Made by a program: the position numbers and the translations under genes | The notes under the pieces: model-generated | Told to the model about the DNA's origin: nothing | The model's database searches: none | Seen by the model: the letters and a program-made list of their open reading frames with translations, nothing else | Source: Bacillota bacterium | Lineage (GTDB): Bacteria > Bacillota > Clostridia > Clostridiales > Clostridiaceae | Direction of reading: 5' to 3' | NCBI GenBank assembly: GCA_021781745.1 | Contig: JAJXWH010000004.1 | Coordinates: 124,001 to 188,000 of the forward strand | Length of the DNA: 64,000 bases | Part shown: piece after piece, positions 1 through 9,760 of the stretch | Position numbering within the stretch: position 1 is the first letter of the stretch | How the letters are laid out: every line of letters starts with the position of its first letter

Positions 1-88
1 TCTTTTTCCATACTCGGTCTAATTAAATAGCCATTCTCACAAGTTACCCACAAATTTTACTGCATTATAAATCCCTATAGAATAAAAA

Positions 89-127
89 AACATTCATAAT
101 TAATACATAGTCTTAATTATGAATGTT
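89..127 (-). terminator. Rho-independent terminator of the wall amidase gene
   Basis: Two perfect 15-bp arms (89-103 and 113-127, AACATTCATAATTAA and its complement) enclose a 9-nt loop. On the minus strand they are followed by a run of seven T. The hairpin lies about 105 bp beyond the stop of the amidase gene. I see no gene in 1-233; the first 88 bases are too short to assign. Confidence 0.8.
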
Positions 128-233
128 AATTTCTTTTTAATTATTTAATTGTATAATTTATATTCTGTATAGTGGTAACTCTTATAACTATAAAAATTAA
201 GTTAGTTTGCTCGAAGCATATAAATAAAGAATA

Positions 234-1712
234 TTAATACGGATAATAGAAGAAATGTGTTGCCCTGTCTGTAGTAGCAGTATCTTGAAGGACTAATCTT
301 CTATGAAGTACTTGATTTCCAAAGCTTGTCCTTTGATTATCCACAATGTAAGCATATCCATCCCTATCCCAGCACATAAAAATGTAAACATGGGAATAAT
401 TATTTGTAAATACAATATCCCCTGGCTTTATTTGGGAAAAGTCATAGCTGTACACAAATCCCATGCTCTTTAGCACATTTTCAAATTGATATGTGTTAGC
501 TGTTGATATAGGTATATTTACTCCAATCCTTCTGAGCGCCTCGGATGAAAAATATACACAATTATTGCTGGTAATTCCCCCATGTAAGGCTACTGCAGTA
601 CTGTCAACACTCCACTGATTGTTAGCATTAGTCATATATTTGAATAATTGATAATTTGTATTTGAATGTGAATAGTTATAATAAGTATTTACTGTCTCAC
701 CATTTGCTTGTACATATGTATAGTTATCTAACCAAACATTCTTAACTAATGAACCGTCAGAATTAAATCGATATTTTTTGCCATCAATTGTCATATCTCC
801 TGATACCATGATACCTGTACTTGGATTTAAATAGTATTTTTTATCATCCAAATTTAGCCAGCCATATTGCATTCCACCAGAGCTGCCAAAATAATACCAG
901 TCTTTATCTATTTTTTGCCAACCTGTAATCATTACTCCGTTATTATCTAAATAGTATTTTATTCCTTTGACTGTTTGCAACCCTTTTTGCATTATCCCAT
1001 CATCATTAAAATAATACCAATTTCCAGAAACTAATTTCCAATCATTCTTAACTAGACCATTTTCCTTATCATAATAATACTTATTTCCGCTTTTATCGGT
1101 TTCCCATCCATCTCTTACATTTCCATCCTCATCAAATACATATACTTTTCCATTAATTTTTAAACTTGTCCCTTTAATTCTATCGCCATGTCCATCTAAG
1201 TAACACCATTTGCCTTTAAGGAAATACCACCCTTCATCAAGATTAAAATCATTTCCTTCTACATCACAATATGTATATTTACCACTTATAATTTTCTGCT
1301 TTATATTATCAGGTAAAGATTCAAGTTTATTATCACCAAGATCTAAATAAGTTAGCTTAGGCAAATCTCCTAAATACTCAGGAATTTTTTTATCCAATCT
1401 ACAGTAATTTAAATTCAAGTATTCTAAATTCTTCAACAATCGTATTTCATCAGGTATATCATCTTCAATTTTTTGATATCGTAAGTCAATTTTTTTTATA
1501 CTCAGAAAATCTTTTTCTGTGAGATCCCTTACACTTTTGTTTAATTGCTTAGCAACTTCGCTTGTAAGCCAATTATTCTCAATTTTAATATTACTTTGAT
1601 CCGTTATATCCCCATTTATTCTGGAATCTTGTGCGTAAGTTACCACCGAAACGCTACTAATACATAGAAATACAGCAATTACTACTAATTTTTTTAATTT
1701 ATTACGTCGCAT
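234..1712 (-). CDS. Secreted cell-wall-binding protein with C-terminal cysteine amidase/peptidase domain
   Basis: The 492-residue product begins with a signal peptide (hydrophobic residues 8-26, likely cleavage after TYA). Residues about 60-140 look like leucine-rich repeats (LEYLNLNY, LTYLDLGDNKL). Residues about 160-325 hold roughly eight aromatic/Gly wall-binding repeats of the choline-binding type (GWYFLKGKW, NWYYFNDDG, DWYYFGSSGG). The last 160 residues form a papain-like amidase domain (NlpC/P60/CHAP-like): Cys385 in NNCVYFSSEALRR, His441 in YSHVYIF and Asn459 in VDNQ make a plausible catalytic triad. It is likely a peptidoglycan hydrolase or a surface protein held on teichoic acid. The ribosome binding site AAGGGAG precedes the ATG. 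LRR plus wall repeats plus amidase is a clostridial-style mosaic. The substrate is unknown. Confidence 0.85.
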   Translation of the reverse strand: MRRNKLKKLVVIAVFLCISSVSVVTYAQDSRINGDITDQSNIKIENNWLTSEVAKQLNKSVRDLTEKDFLSIKKIDLRYQKIEDDIPDEIRLLKNLEYLNLNYCRLDKKIPEYLGDLPKLTYLDLGDNKLESLPDNIKQKIISGKYTYCDVEGNDFNLDEGWYFLKGKWCYLDGHGDRIKGTSLKINGKVYVFDEDGNVRDGWETDKSGNKYYYDKENGLVKNDWKLVSGNWYYFNDDGIMQKGLQTVKGIKYYLDNNGVMITGWQKIDKDWYYFGSSGGMQYGWLNLDDKKYYLNPSTGIMVSGDMTIDGKKYRFNSDGSLVKNVWLDNYTYVQANGETVNTYYNYSHSNTNYQLFKYMTNANNQWSVDSTAVALHGGITSNNCVYFSSEALRRIGVNIPISTANTYQFENVLKSMGFVYSYDFSQIKPGDIVFTNNYSHVYIFMCWDRDGYAYIVDNQRTSFGNQVLHRRLVLQDTATTDRATHFFYYPY

Positions 1713-2013
1713 CTAATCGTCTCCCTTTTATTTTTTCCATATAAATTATACCATTTTAGATACATAATCTCAAATATTTATGAAAAAATACAATCTTTTG
1801 GTAATTAATTCATATAATATCTCATTATTTATACAAATCAACTTCCAATTTTCGGGCCTTTTAGTAAATGCATTTCATTATTAATATTTCTGAAATTGAT
1901 TTTACAATTATATCAGCTTTAGATAAATCTTAGTTTACAGAGTTAATATTTTTAAATCCAATACATTTCATTTTAGTATTACTCCTTTGCTTACATATAT
2001 CTCAAATCGGTTA
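1713..2013. other. Intergenic spacer, nothing recognised
   Basis: About 300 AT-rich bases separate the amidase start from the stop of the solute-binding protein. No convincing ORF, hairpin terminator or riboswitch was seen. The amidase promoter must lie here but could not be pinned down. Confidence 0.5.
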
Positions 2014-3258
2014 CTATTTAACCATTTGACTTCCTTCTTTAATACCAGCCATAATATTCTCTCCACATTGTTCTGGGGTTATTTGCCCTGCTGATAATAA
2101 ACTTAAATTAGAAGTAACTGGTCCCCACATATATTCTGTTTCAACTATATTAGGCATTATTTCTGATTCTTTTGCTTGCAAATAAAATCCTTGCAAATAT
2201 TCATCATTTTTAAAGCTTTCGCTTTCCAGAGCGTCCTTAAATACCGGAAGCCTATTTCCTTTACTCATTAGAATTTCCTTAGAATTTTCAATTATATATT
2301 TTAGCAATTTATAAGATTCCTCTTTATTATTTGATTTTGGATTAACTAATGCCACTTTAACACCTTTAAATGGTTTCGCAATTTTACCGTTAAGTTTAGG
2401 AATCGGTACCACTCCAAACTTTAAGTTAGCATTATTTTCTTTCATCATCTTTAGTATTTTAGTCTCCCCTATATAGTAAGCAGATTGTCCATTATAAAAT
2501 GCTGATTGAGCTGTGTTTTCGTTTATATCTATAGGCATTAATTTATCTTTTTGTATTAAATCTTGCAGAAATTTATAACCTTCTATTGCTCCTTTATTAT
2601 TTAAACCTATATCGTCTTTATTAAAAGTACCATTATTATTTTTAAAAGCATATCCACCTTCAGCATTTATAAATTCATATGATAAGTAAAAATTATTAAG
2701 ATCAAATTCAAATCCTTTAGTTTTCCCTTCTTCAACTAAATTTTCCATAGTATCTGGAACTTTGTGAACTAAATCTTTATTGTAAAATAAAGCTGGACAC
2801 TCTTGAGATATAGGATAAGCATATACTTTATTATTAATAGATACTGCATCTATTAAATCTTTTGATATATAATTATTAAAGTCAATTAAATTATTGGGCA
2901 CTTCTTCCGCTAAGCCTAGCTTCGCTAATTTTTCTAAAAATTCATGACTCAATCCAAATTCTATATCTATAGAATTTTCATTTTGAGGCGCATTTCCATT
3001 TTGAGTAGCTCCTAAATATTCATCGGCACTTCCCCCCGTATAAAGTGAGCTTACTACTACATTAACCTCAATACCATTATCTTCGCTCCATTTTTGTGCA
3101 ATCTTTTTAATTTCATTTCCTTCATCTTCTGTTGAATCAAGAATAATGTTAATTTTTTTACTTTCTTCCTTCTTTGTTTCACTGCATCCACTAAAAACAC
3201 CAGCAAAACAAGTACATAAAATAAAACAACTTAAAACTTTTACTACCTTACTTTTCAT
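2014..3258 (-). CDS. Orphan ABC-transporter solute-binding lipoprotein (family 1)
   Basis: The 414-residue lipoprotein has a signal peptide ending in a lipobox (FSGC, lipid-modified Cys25). The mature part has the two-lobe fold signature of family 1 extracellular solute-binding proteins (sugar/oligosaccharide type): an N-terminal beta strand INIILDSTEDEGNEIKKIA, a hinge-region YPISQECPALFYNKDLV and a C-terminal segment with KLLKYIIENSKEILMSKGNRLPV. It should sit on the outer face of the membrane and deliver a ligand to an ABC permease. No permease or ATPase gene is adjacent, so its partner is encoded elsewhere or it serves as a sensor ligand-binding protein. AAGAGGTG precedes the ATG. The ligand cannot be told from sequence. 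Confidence 0.85.
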   Translation of the reverse strand: MKSKVVKVLSCFILCTCFAGVFSGCSETKKEESKKINIILDSTEDEGNEIKKIAQKWSEDNGIEVNVVVSSLYTGGSADEYLGATQNGNAPQNENSIDIEFGLSHEFLEKLAKLGLAEEVPNNLIDFNNYISKDLIDAVSINNKVYAYPISQECPALFYNKDLVHKVPDTMENLVEEGKTKGFEFDLNNFYLSYEFINAEGGYAFKNNNGTFNKDDIGLNNKGAIEGYKFLQDLIQKDKLMPIDINENTAQSAFYNGQSAYYIGETKILKMMKENNANLKFGVVPIPKLNGKIAKPFKGVKVALVNPKSNNKEESYKLLKYIIENSKEILMSKGNRLPVFKDALESESFKNDEYLQGFYLQAKESEIMPNIVETEYMWGPVTSNLSLLSAGQITPEQCGENIMAGIKEGSQMVK

Positions 3259-3421
3259 ATAGCACCTCTTATAATAATCTTTAAATCACATGTTTCCACA
3301 TTAAAGTAATTTCAATTATAACATTATTTTTGTAACAGTTACATATATATCCATACATTTTGTATTGTTTGTAGTTTTCTACAAACTTTTAATATTAGGC
3401 ACCTTCAAAACAATAAAAATA

Positions 3422-3462
3422 AGTTATACAATCTAAATAATAATACTTTAGATTATATAACT
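3422..3462 (-). terminator. Terminator downstream of hisC
   Basis: Sixteen-base arms (3422-3437 and 3447-3462) with one mismatch form a hairpin just beyond the hisC stop. On the minus strand it is followed by TTATTTTTATT. Confidence 0.75.
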
Positions 3463-3468
3463 CATCTT

Positions 3469-4536
3469 TTAATTTAAATTCTTTAATATCATTTCGAGCT
3501 TTTCAATTAGGATTTTCATTTCTTCATCAGTACCAATTGTTATTCTTAAAAAGTTATCAATTCTGTCTTTATTAAAATATCTAACTAATACTCCATTTTC
3601 TTTTAGTGTCTCATATAAAAATTTACCTGAAACTTTATTATGACTTGCAAAAACAAAATTAGCTTTTGATTCTAGAACTCTGAAATTTAAACACTCTAAA
3701 TCCTTAACCACTTTTTCTCTTGTATTTATAATTCTATTTGTTATTTCCTTAAAATACTCGTTATCTTCAATTGCTGCTTTAGCTCCAGCAAGGGCTACTC
3801 TATCTATAGTATAGGAATTTATACTATTTTTAATTCTATTAAGTCCTTCAATTAAATCCTTATGTCCAAGAGCAAAGCCAACTCTGAGCCCAGCTAGTGA
3901 GCGAGACTTTGATAAAGTTTGAATTACTAAAAGATTGTCATATTCCTTTATAAATTTAACCATTGATTGACCACCAAAATCTATATAGGCTTCATCAATT
4001 ATAACAACAGCATCCTTATTAGCTGCAACTAATTTTTTCAAATCTTCTACATCAATATATTTTCCTGTTGGAGCATTTGGATTTGGAATTATTATGCCTC
4101 CATTTGCTTTTTTCAACTCTTCTAGCGGAATGTCAAAATTATCATCTAATTTTATTAATTCGTAATTTAAACCAAAAAGTTCTGCATAAACTTTATAAAA
4201 AGTATAACTTATATCTGGAAATAAAATCTTCCTATCTTTAGAGAAAAAAGTCATAAATGAAAATGCCAAAATCTCGTCTGAACCATTCCCTATAAATATT
4301 TGATCTTTATTTAAATCATAATAACCTGCAATTTCATTTATCAGGTCACTACAAGTTGGATCTGGATAAAGCTTTAAATCTCCATTAACAGCGTCTTTCA
4401 TAACTTCTATAACCTTATCTGAAGGCGGATATGGATTTTCATTAGTGTTTAACTTTATGTACTTTTTATCCTTAGGCTGCTCTCCAGGCACATAAGGTTC
4501 TATCTCTCTAACTTTTTCGTTCCAATATTTACTCAT
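3469..4536 (-). CDS. hisC: Histidinol-phosphate aminotransferase
   Basis: This 355-residue fold-type I PLP aminotransferase exchanges amino groups between imidazole-acetol phosphate and glutamate in histidine biosynthesis. Visible family motifs are LNTNENPYPPS (29-39), GNGSDEI (83-89), PNPNAPTG (151-158), DEAY (181-184), and SKSRSLAGLRVG with the PLP lysine at 210. The length fits HisC. No other his genes lie beside it, so it is a detached copy and could also serve other aromatic or amino-acid transaminations. The start is ATG after a GGGGGC ribosome binding site. Related threonine-phosphate decarboxylase (CobD) is less likely because there is no cobalamin context. Confidence 0.9.
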   Translation of the reverse strand: MSKYWNEKVREIEPYVPGEQPKDKKYIKLNTNENPYPPSDKVIEVMKDAVNGDLKLYPDPTCSDLINEIAGYYDLNKDQIFIGNGSDEILAFSFMTFFSKDRKILFPDISYTFYKVYAELFGLNYELIKLDDNFDIPLEELKKANGGIIIPNPNAPTGKYIDVEDLKKLVAANKDAVVIIDEAYIDFGGQSMVKFIKEYDNLLVIQTLSKSRSLAGLRVGFALGHKDLIEGLNRIKNSINSYTIDRVALAGAKAAIEDNEYFKEITNRIINTREKVVKDLECLNFRVLESKANFVFASHNKVSGKFLYETLKENGVLVRYFNKDRIDNFLRITIGTDEEMKILIEKLEMILKNLN

Positions 4537-4706
4537 TTAATTGCCCCCTAGTATATTTAACTTTTTAGTATATTATAACCTAATATGACCTCTATGTGCA
4601 AAGATAACATTCTTGAAAGACTTTGCAGAAATAATTACAAAAAGAAATTCAAGCTTATCACTAATTTTATGAATTAATGAAATAACTTGAAATCTATATA
4701 ATCAAA

Positions 4707-6494
4707 TTAGTGTTTTAATATATCCAAACTTTCGGAGTCATATACATCAAATTCTTTTATTGATCTTAATATCTCTTTTTTAGCAAGATCAATGTATCCA
4801 TTCTTAAAATAAAGCTTTCCAAGATAAAATAATGCATATTTATTATCTACTAAATTTAATAAATTAACAGCTATTTTTAGTTCATCGAATTTATCATTTA
4901 TAAGCAATATTTCTAAAATTTCTAAGATTATATTCATATATTCCTTATTATTTTTGTCTTGTGTTAATATTCTCGTTGATTCTTTAGTAAACAACTTAAT
5001 TAACTCCGAATATACATCAAGAAGTTTTTTCTCATAATTTGATAACTCATCATATTTAAAGTTATTAACTATAGATGATGCATAATCATATTTTTTTAAT
5101 ATAATAGCACTCAAAACTCTATACATAGAAAAAAACATATAACAAGAACTATTTTTGTCGATTTCAGTTACACTTAAATATTCTTCAAAATCTCCGTTTC
5201 TTATAAGACATCTTAGCTTTAACATTATAGTATTTTCCGCACTTACTCCTGTAGCTTCATATTTTTTCATGTATTCTAATGCTGTTTTATAATATTCTAC
5301 ATGATAAAACAAATCTGCAATAATTGCATAACAAGCTTGTTTGTTTTTTGAAAAAAATTCTTCTATTATGCCCTTAAATTTTTCTATTGGAACATTTTGT
5401 TCCTTTAATATATTAGCTATATTATACAAAGGTTCTATATAATCAGGTTTTGAACTCATTGATTCAATAAAATAGTTGTATGCAGTATTGTAGTCTTTAT
5501 ACTTCATATAAATATTACCTAATTCATAATAAGCTCTAAAACTTCCAGTGCCATATAGAAATTTTAGTTCTGAGGGTGCTTCTCCTATTTCAATACATTT
5601 CTCTAATGCTTTTATCTGAAGAGTTGGTCTATCAGTAGCTTTGAAAATTAGCGCTTGATAGTAATACAAGTCTGTACACTTTGGATAATGTTGAACTCCA
5701 ACATCTATAAACTTCAAAGCTTCATCATAATTTCCTAAATTATAATTTGAAACAATTATGCGCAATATCAATATAAAGCTATATCCCCTGCCTGAATCAA
5801 AATCTTCATAAGATTTATAATAATATTCTAATGCAGTGTTCATATCATCTAGTGAAGCATACTCATTTCCTAAATTAAAATAAGCAAATCCATCATTTGG
5901 ATTAACTTTTATTTGTTCTTTCAAAATAGAAATATTTCTATTTCTTTTATCCTTAGAAGCTATCCTTTTATCTAAATATCCATAATGATGTATTTTTATA
6001 GAATCACAAATAGCATTATATTCTCCTTGATAAAATACTAATTGATTATGAACTTCTCCTTTATAATAAATTCCACGATTATTTTTAAATAATCGTGGAT
6101 TTATATTTATAGCAATATCTCCTTTTTCAATATTACTTCCATAATAGCTTAATGTTTCAAAATAATATATTGCTTTTTCATCTAGCTTACTATTTAATAA
6201 TGCTTTAAATGTTTTTCTATCTTCTTCAAATAATTCATCATCTGCATCCAATATGAGTATCCAGTCTTTAGTCGCATATTTTAAGGATTCATTTCTAGCT
6301 TCACTAAAATTATTATTCCACTTAAAATAATAAATTTTAGCGCCAAAAGTTTTAGCAATTTCTATTGTTTTATCTGTAGATCCTGTGTCAACTATAATTA
6401 TTTCATCAATGATATCTTTAATACTACTAAGACATTTTGGCAGATATTCCTCTTCATTTTTTACAATCATACATAAGCTTACTTCATTTTTCAT
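4707..6494 (-). CDS. GT2 glycosyltransferase with TPR repeats
   Basis: The 595-residue cytoplasmic protein starts with a GT-A glycosyltransferase family 2 domain (LCMIVKNEEEYLPKCL, VDTGSTD at 35-41, the metal-binding LDADDE at 82-87). From about residue 200 onward it is a chain of tetratricopeptide-like helices (GFAYFNLGNEYASLDDMNTA, YELGNIYMKYKDYNTAYNYF). Proteins of this build glycosylate peptides or surface polymers, with the TPR part holding the acceptor. It lies beside the amino-sugar operon but has its own spacer and a sigma-K-like promoter match about 75 bp upstream. GGAGCGATGGA precedes the ATG. The sugar and acceptor are unknown. Confidence 0.85.
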   Translation of the reverse strand: MKNEVSLCMIVKNEEEYLPKCLSSIKDIIDEIIIVDTGSTDKTIEIAKTFGAKIYYFKWNNNFSEARNESLKYATKDWILILDADDELFEEDRKTFKALLNSKLDEKAIYYFETLSYYGSNIEKGDIAININPRLFKNNRGIYYKGEVHNQLVFYQGEYNAICDSIKIHHYGYLDKRIASKDKRNRNISILKEQIKVNPNDGFAYFNLGNEYASLDDMNTALEYYYKSYEDFDSGRGYSFILILRIIVSNYNLGNYDEALKFIDVGVQHYPKCTDLYYYQALIFKATDRPTLQIKALEKCIEIGEAPSELKFLYGTGSFRAYYELGNIYMKYKDYNTAYNYFIESMSSKPDYIEPLYNIANILKEQNVPIEKFKGIIEEFFSKNKQACYAIIADLFYHVEYYKTALEYMKKYEATGVSAENTIMLKLRCLIRNGDFEEYLSVTEIDKNSSCYMFFSMYRVLSAIILKKYDYASSIVNNFKYDELSNYEKKLLDVYSELIKLFTKESTRILTQDKNNKEYMNIILEILEILLINDKFDELKIAVNLLNLVDNKYALFYLGKLYFKNGYIDLAKKEILRSIKEFDVYDSESLDILKH

Positions 6495-6574
6495 TCCATC
6501 GCTCCTATCCTAAATTTCTTGCCTAATAATATTAGAGTTAATTTATTTTTTAATGTAAGTATCTCCCTCTATAA

Positions 6575-6601
6575 TATACTATGTCTTTTATATGGAGGCG
6601 T
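6575..6601 (-). promoter_or_regulatory. Candidate sigma-K-like promoter for the GT2-TPR gene
   Basis: On the minus strand AC (6600-6601) is followed 16 bases later by CATAGTATA (6575-6583). This matches the sigma-K pattern AC...CATAnnnTA. It places transcription start about 74 bases before the ATG. Such short patterns occur by chance in AT-rich DNA, so this is a candidate only. Confidence 0.35.
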
Positions 6602-6718
6602 GATTAATTTGTTTTTTATGAAGTAAACTATACTATAATAAAAAAACTAGATTCTTCCCCATTTTTTTATACCTTATACCAATAAAATTATTTTATTATA
6701 TACCTTAAAACAATTTTA

Positions 6719-7609
6719 TTAGCTTATACTTTTAACAAACTTAATAAATTTATTATGTTCGATTGCAAAATTTCCTGAAACACTAATCCCATCTGGAACA
6801 TTTTTTGTAACAACTGCTCCAATTTTAATACTAGTATTATTACCTATGATAAGTCCATTAGAAATGGTAGCACTTACTCCAATCCAAGAATCATCTCCAA
6901 TAACCGTGCTGCCGCCAATCAAAGCATTAGCTGCCACTAAACATCTTTCACCTATTTTTGCAGCATGACCAACATGCACTAAGTTATCAATTTTGGTTTC
7001 ATTACCAATTATAGTATTATCCCAAGGGAAAATTGCCTTATCAATACAAGTATTGTATTGTATCTCAACATCTTTCCCGATTCTAACTCCACCGCCATGT
7101 TCAATAAAAATTGTTTTTCCTACTTTATTAAATTGAAATCCTTCTCCTCCTATTATAGCTCCTGCCCTAATTATCGAATTGTCTAAAATTTCAACATTTT
7201 CTCTAATAATAACTTGTTCTTCTATGGTTACATTGTTACCTATGACAACATTTTTACTACTTATGCTGTTTCGATTATTTATTTTACAATTCTCACCTAT
7301 CGATGTTTTAAACTCCTTCATCATATATGAAGCTGAATTTTTATTTAAATAATTGTGGATTAAATAAAAATCTAAGCGAGGATTATTTGATAAACAAATA
7401 CCATATTTTTCAGGGAGAATTTTTGCAATTTTACTATTACAGATTATACAAGTAATATAATCTGATAACCTATTTATATATCTTTCATCATCAATGAATG
7501 TTAATATTTTATTATTTAATCTAGAATTAGCGAAATCAAGTGCATTAAATTCACCATCTCTGTCAATATATATATCAGATATTTTATAAATTAAATCAGA
7601 TAATTTCAT
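6719..7609 (-). CDS. LpxD-like left-handed beta-helix N-acyltransferase
   Basis: This protein (296 residues from the chosen start) has a short N-terminal domain and then hexapeptide repeats of a left-handed beta-helix. The stretch IGGEGFQFNKVG and the helix VHVGHAAKIGERC resemble LpxD, whose catalytic His sits in the same place. It probably acylates the amino group of a nucleotide sugar made by the neighbouring aminotransferase and epimerase. There is no outer membrane here, so lipid A synthesis is not implied. An earlier in-frame ATG at 7624 overlaps the upstream stop, but AAGGTG lies six bases before the ATG at 7609, which I prefer. It is the last gene of the operon. Confidence 0.8.
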   Translation of the reverse strand: MKLSDLIYKISDIYIDRDGEFNALDFANSRLNNKILTFIDDERYINRLSDYITCIICNSKIAKILPEKYGICLSNNPRLDFYLIHNYLNKNSASYMMKEFKTSIGENCKINNRNSISSKNVVIGNNVTIEEQVIIRENVEILDNSIIRAGAIIGGEGFQFNKVGKTIFIEHGGGVRIGKDVEIQYNTCIDKAIFPWDNTIIGNETKIDNLVHVGHAAKIGERCLVAANALIGGSTVIGDDSWIGVSATISNGLIIGNNTSIKIGAVVTKNVPDGISVSGNFAIEHNKFIKFVKSIS

Positions 7610-7620
7610 TCTTTTCACCT

Positions 7621-8664
7621 TCATATTGTTGTGAACTTATAACATAATTTATTTGAAATATTCATCTTATCATTCTTATACATAATCTCTCCAACCTTAA
7701 GGCCTGCACAATGTAAATCAATTATTGGCTTAGGTCCCAAATATGCTAGCGTTTTACCCATTCTATAATTTCCAACATTACGGTCCGGATAAAAAGATAT
7801 TTTATTTTCCTTTAAATCATTAATATCAACTATTCCAGCAAATTGTACAACTGTTACAAAATTAGACAATTCCTTTAATTTCTCTGCTGATATTCCAGAA
7901 GAATCTTTTCCTATAAAACATTTATCACATGTATAATCTGCAATAATTATGGCGTCAGCATTTCTTAATAAACCATAGTTATCTTCATTTAAATCTTTTA
8001 CTAAAACTGCATCCGATGATAATTTTGACAATGTATCGTATATTACATGACCAAAATTATCATTGCTCACAATTATTATCTTACTTTTACAAACCTCTAT
8101 TCCCGCATCAAATAACATCTTTAATGCAAGCGGACCGTTAAATTTAAAAACGTCTAACCCAGGATAATTTTCATTTGTTCCCATTATCTTAATAGCTTTT
8201 TGCCTGCAATATTCTATATCTAAATCCTCTTTTCTAAATTCCCATGGCTCGCACATATATGAGATTACTGCATTCACTTTTAGCATATCCATAGTTTCTC
8301 TATCTATTGGCCTTACAAATCCTAAATTTGTAATAATGTCTGCTTCCATAATATTTTGTTTATCATAAGTTACACATACTTTGTCTTTAACCTCGCATAA
8401 TTCCGCAAATAACATCGTATTTTTTCTTACTTCTTCTTTATTTGCATATTCTGAATCTTTTGTTATTGCATAAACTTTTTTAGCACCAGCCATGGCAGCA
8501 ATAATTGGTGTATATATGAATTCACCTGATGCTGCTTCTGTAAAAATAATAAGATCATTTAAATTTAGCTTATTAAATTGTATTGCCTTATTTATTAAGC
8601 TAATGCTTCTTAAAGGATTTATCATGCCATTCTTTTTAAAATATTCTATTAAATTATCTTTCAT
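7621..8664 (-). CDS. Rossmann-like protein of unknown function in the amino-sugar operon
   Basis: I do not recognise this 347-residue protein by family name. It is soluble, with alternating beta strands and helices. It contains two nucleotide-binding-like segments: LIIFTEAASGEFIYTPIIAA followed by AGAKKVYAITKD, and KIIIVSNDNFGHVIYDTLSK followed later by ADAIIIADYTC. The second resembles an NAD-binding fold of hydroxyacid-dehydrogenase type. Several cysteines (MCEPW, DYTCDKC, HCAGLK) are present. It overlaps the aminotransferase gene upstream by 11 bases and is closely followed by the acyltransferase, so it almost surely acts in the same sugar pathway. A redox or epimerising step is a guess. 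Confidence 0.6.
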   Translation of the reverse strand: MKDNLIEYFKKNGMINPLRSISLINKAIQFNKLNLNDLIIFTEAASGEFIYTPIIAAMAGAKKVYAITKDSEYANKEEVRKNTMLFAELCEVKDKVCVTYDKQNIMEADIITNLGFVRPIDRETMDMLKVNAVISYMCEPWEFRKEDLDIEYCRQKAIKIMGTNENYPGLDVFKFNGPLALKMLFDAGIEVCKSKIIIVSNDNFGHVIYDTLSKLSSDAVLVKDLNEDNYGLLRNADAIIIADYTCDKCFIGKDSSGISAEKLKELSNFVTVVQFAGIVDINDLKENKISFYPDRNVGNYRMGKTLAYLGPKPIIDLHCAGLKVGEIMYKNDKMNISNKLCYKFTTI

Positions 8665-9760
8665 TTAAAATTTTCTCCAACACTAATGCTACATAAGATA
8701 TCTCTTCACTGGAAATATTCTTGTGTAATGGCAATGCCATACCATGCTTATATGCATTTATTGAATTATTAAATCTATAATTTTCATAACAATACTTTTT
8801 CTTATAATAAGGTTCTCCATGTAATGCATAAGCTCCTATATTACTTTCTATTTCATTATCTTTTAATCTTTTTATTAATTCATCTCTATTAATTTCTTCG
8901 TTTAAAAGTATATGATATGTCTGCCATACATGCCTACCATAGCTTTCTTCCTTAGGTAAGGTTATACCTTTTATTTTTTTTAATATTTGATTATATTCCA
9001 TAGCCAATTTAATTTTTTTATGATTTATTTCCTCTAATTTCTTCATTTGCACAGTTGCAATAGCGCCTTGGATGTTCGTCATTCTATAATTTAAGCCTGC
9101 AGTTACAAATTTAGCTTTTCCATTAATATATTTTATACCATGATTTCTTAATATTTTGATTTTATCAGCTAATTCATCATTATTTGTAACGACAATTCCA
9201 CCTTCACCAGTTGTTATAGCTTTCCTTGGATGAAGACTAAAACAGCCTATATCTCCAATAGTTCCAGCTTTTCTCAATTTATATTCTGCTCCAAGGGCAC
9301 AAGCTGCATCCTCTATAACTTTCAAATTATATTTTTTAGATAAGTCCATGATCTCATCCATATCAGCTGTTTGACCAAATTCATGAACTGGAATAATAGC
9401 CTTAGTTTTATTTGTAATCATACTCTTTATTTTTTCAGTATCTATACAGTAACTATCTAAAGTTATATCTACAAATTTAATTGACGCGCCTATAATTTCT
9501 ACTACATTAGCTGTAGCTGGAAATGTATAATCAGGAACTATAACCTCATCTCCTATTTCTACGCCCACTGCAAGTAAAGCTAAATGTAGCGCCGCAGTTC
9601 CACTGCTAACTGCCATAGCATGTTTAATATTTAAATACTTCTTTATTTGATTTTCAAATTCCTCTACCTTATTACCTTGTACCAAATATTTTGAATCAAA
9701 AACCTTTTTTACTTCCTCTAATTCTTCCTGACCAATGTCTGGCACTGCAAGTTTAATCAT
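8654..9760 (-). CDS. DegT/DnrJ/EryC1/StrS-family sugar aminotransferase
   Basis: This 368-residue PLP enzyme moves an amino group onto a keto nucleotide sugar. Family marks are LVQGNKVEEFE near residue 26, SSGTAALHLAL (52-62), VIVPDYTFPATANVV (73-87), EDAACALGAEY (150-160), and SLHPRKAITTGEGG with the PLP lysine at 180. The C-terminal NYRMTNIQGAIA is also typical. It overlaps the epimerase gene by 8 bases and the next gene by 11, so the operon is translationally coupled. Together with the epimerase and the acyltransferase it points to an N-acylated amino sugar. GAGGTG precedes the ATG. Confidence 0.92.
   Translation of the reverse strand: MIKLAVPDIGQEELEEVKKVFDSKYLVQGNKVEEFENQIKKYLNIKHAMAVSSGTAALHLALLAVGVEIGDEVIVPDYTFPATANVVEIIGASIKFVDITLDSYCIDTEKIKSMITNKTKAIIPVHEFGQTADMDEIMDLSKKYNLKVIEDAACALGAEYKLRKAGTIGDIGCFSLHPRKAITTGEGGIVVTNNDELADKIKILRNHGIKYINGKAKFVTAGLNYRMTNIQGAIATVQMKKLEEINHKKIKLAMEYNQILKKIKGITLPKEESYGRHVWQTYHILLNEEINRDELIKRLKDNEIESNIGAYALHGEPYYKKKYCYENYRFNNSINAYKHGMALPLHKNISSEEISYVALVLEKILNER

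Noticed and set aside
1..88. Partial gene at the left edge
   Set aside because: Short open stretches exist, but all are interrupted and too short to support a call.
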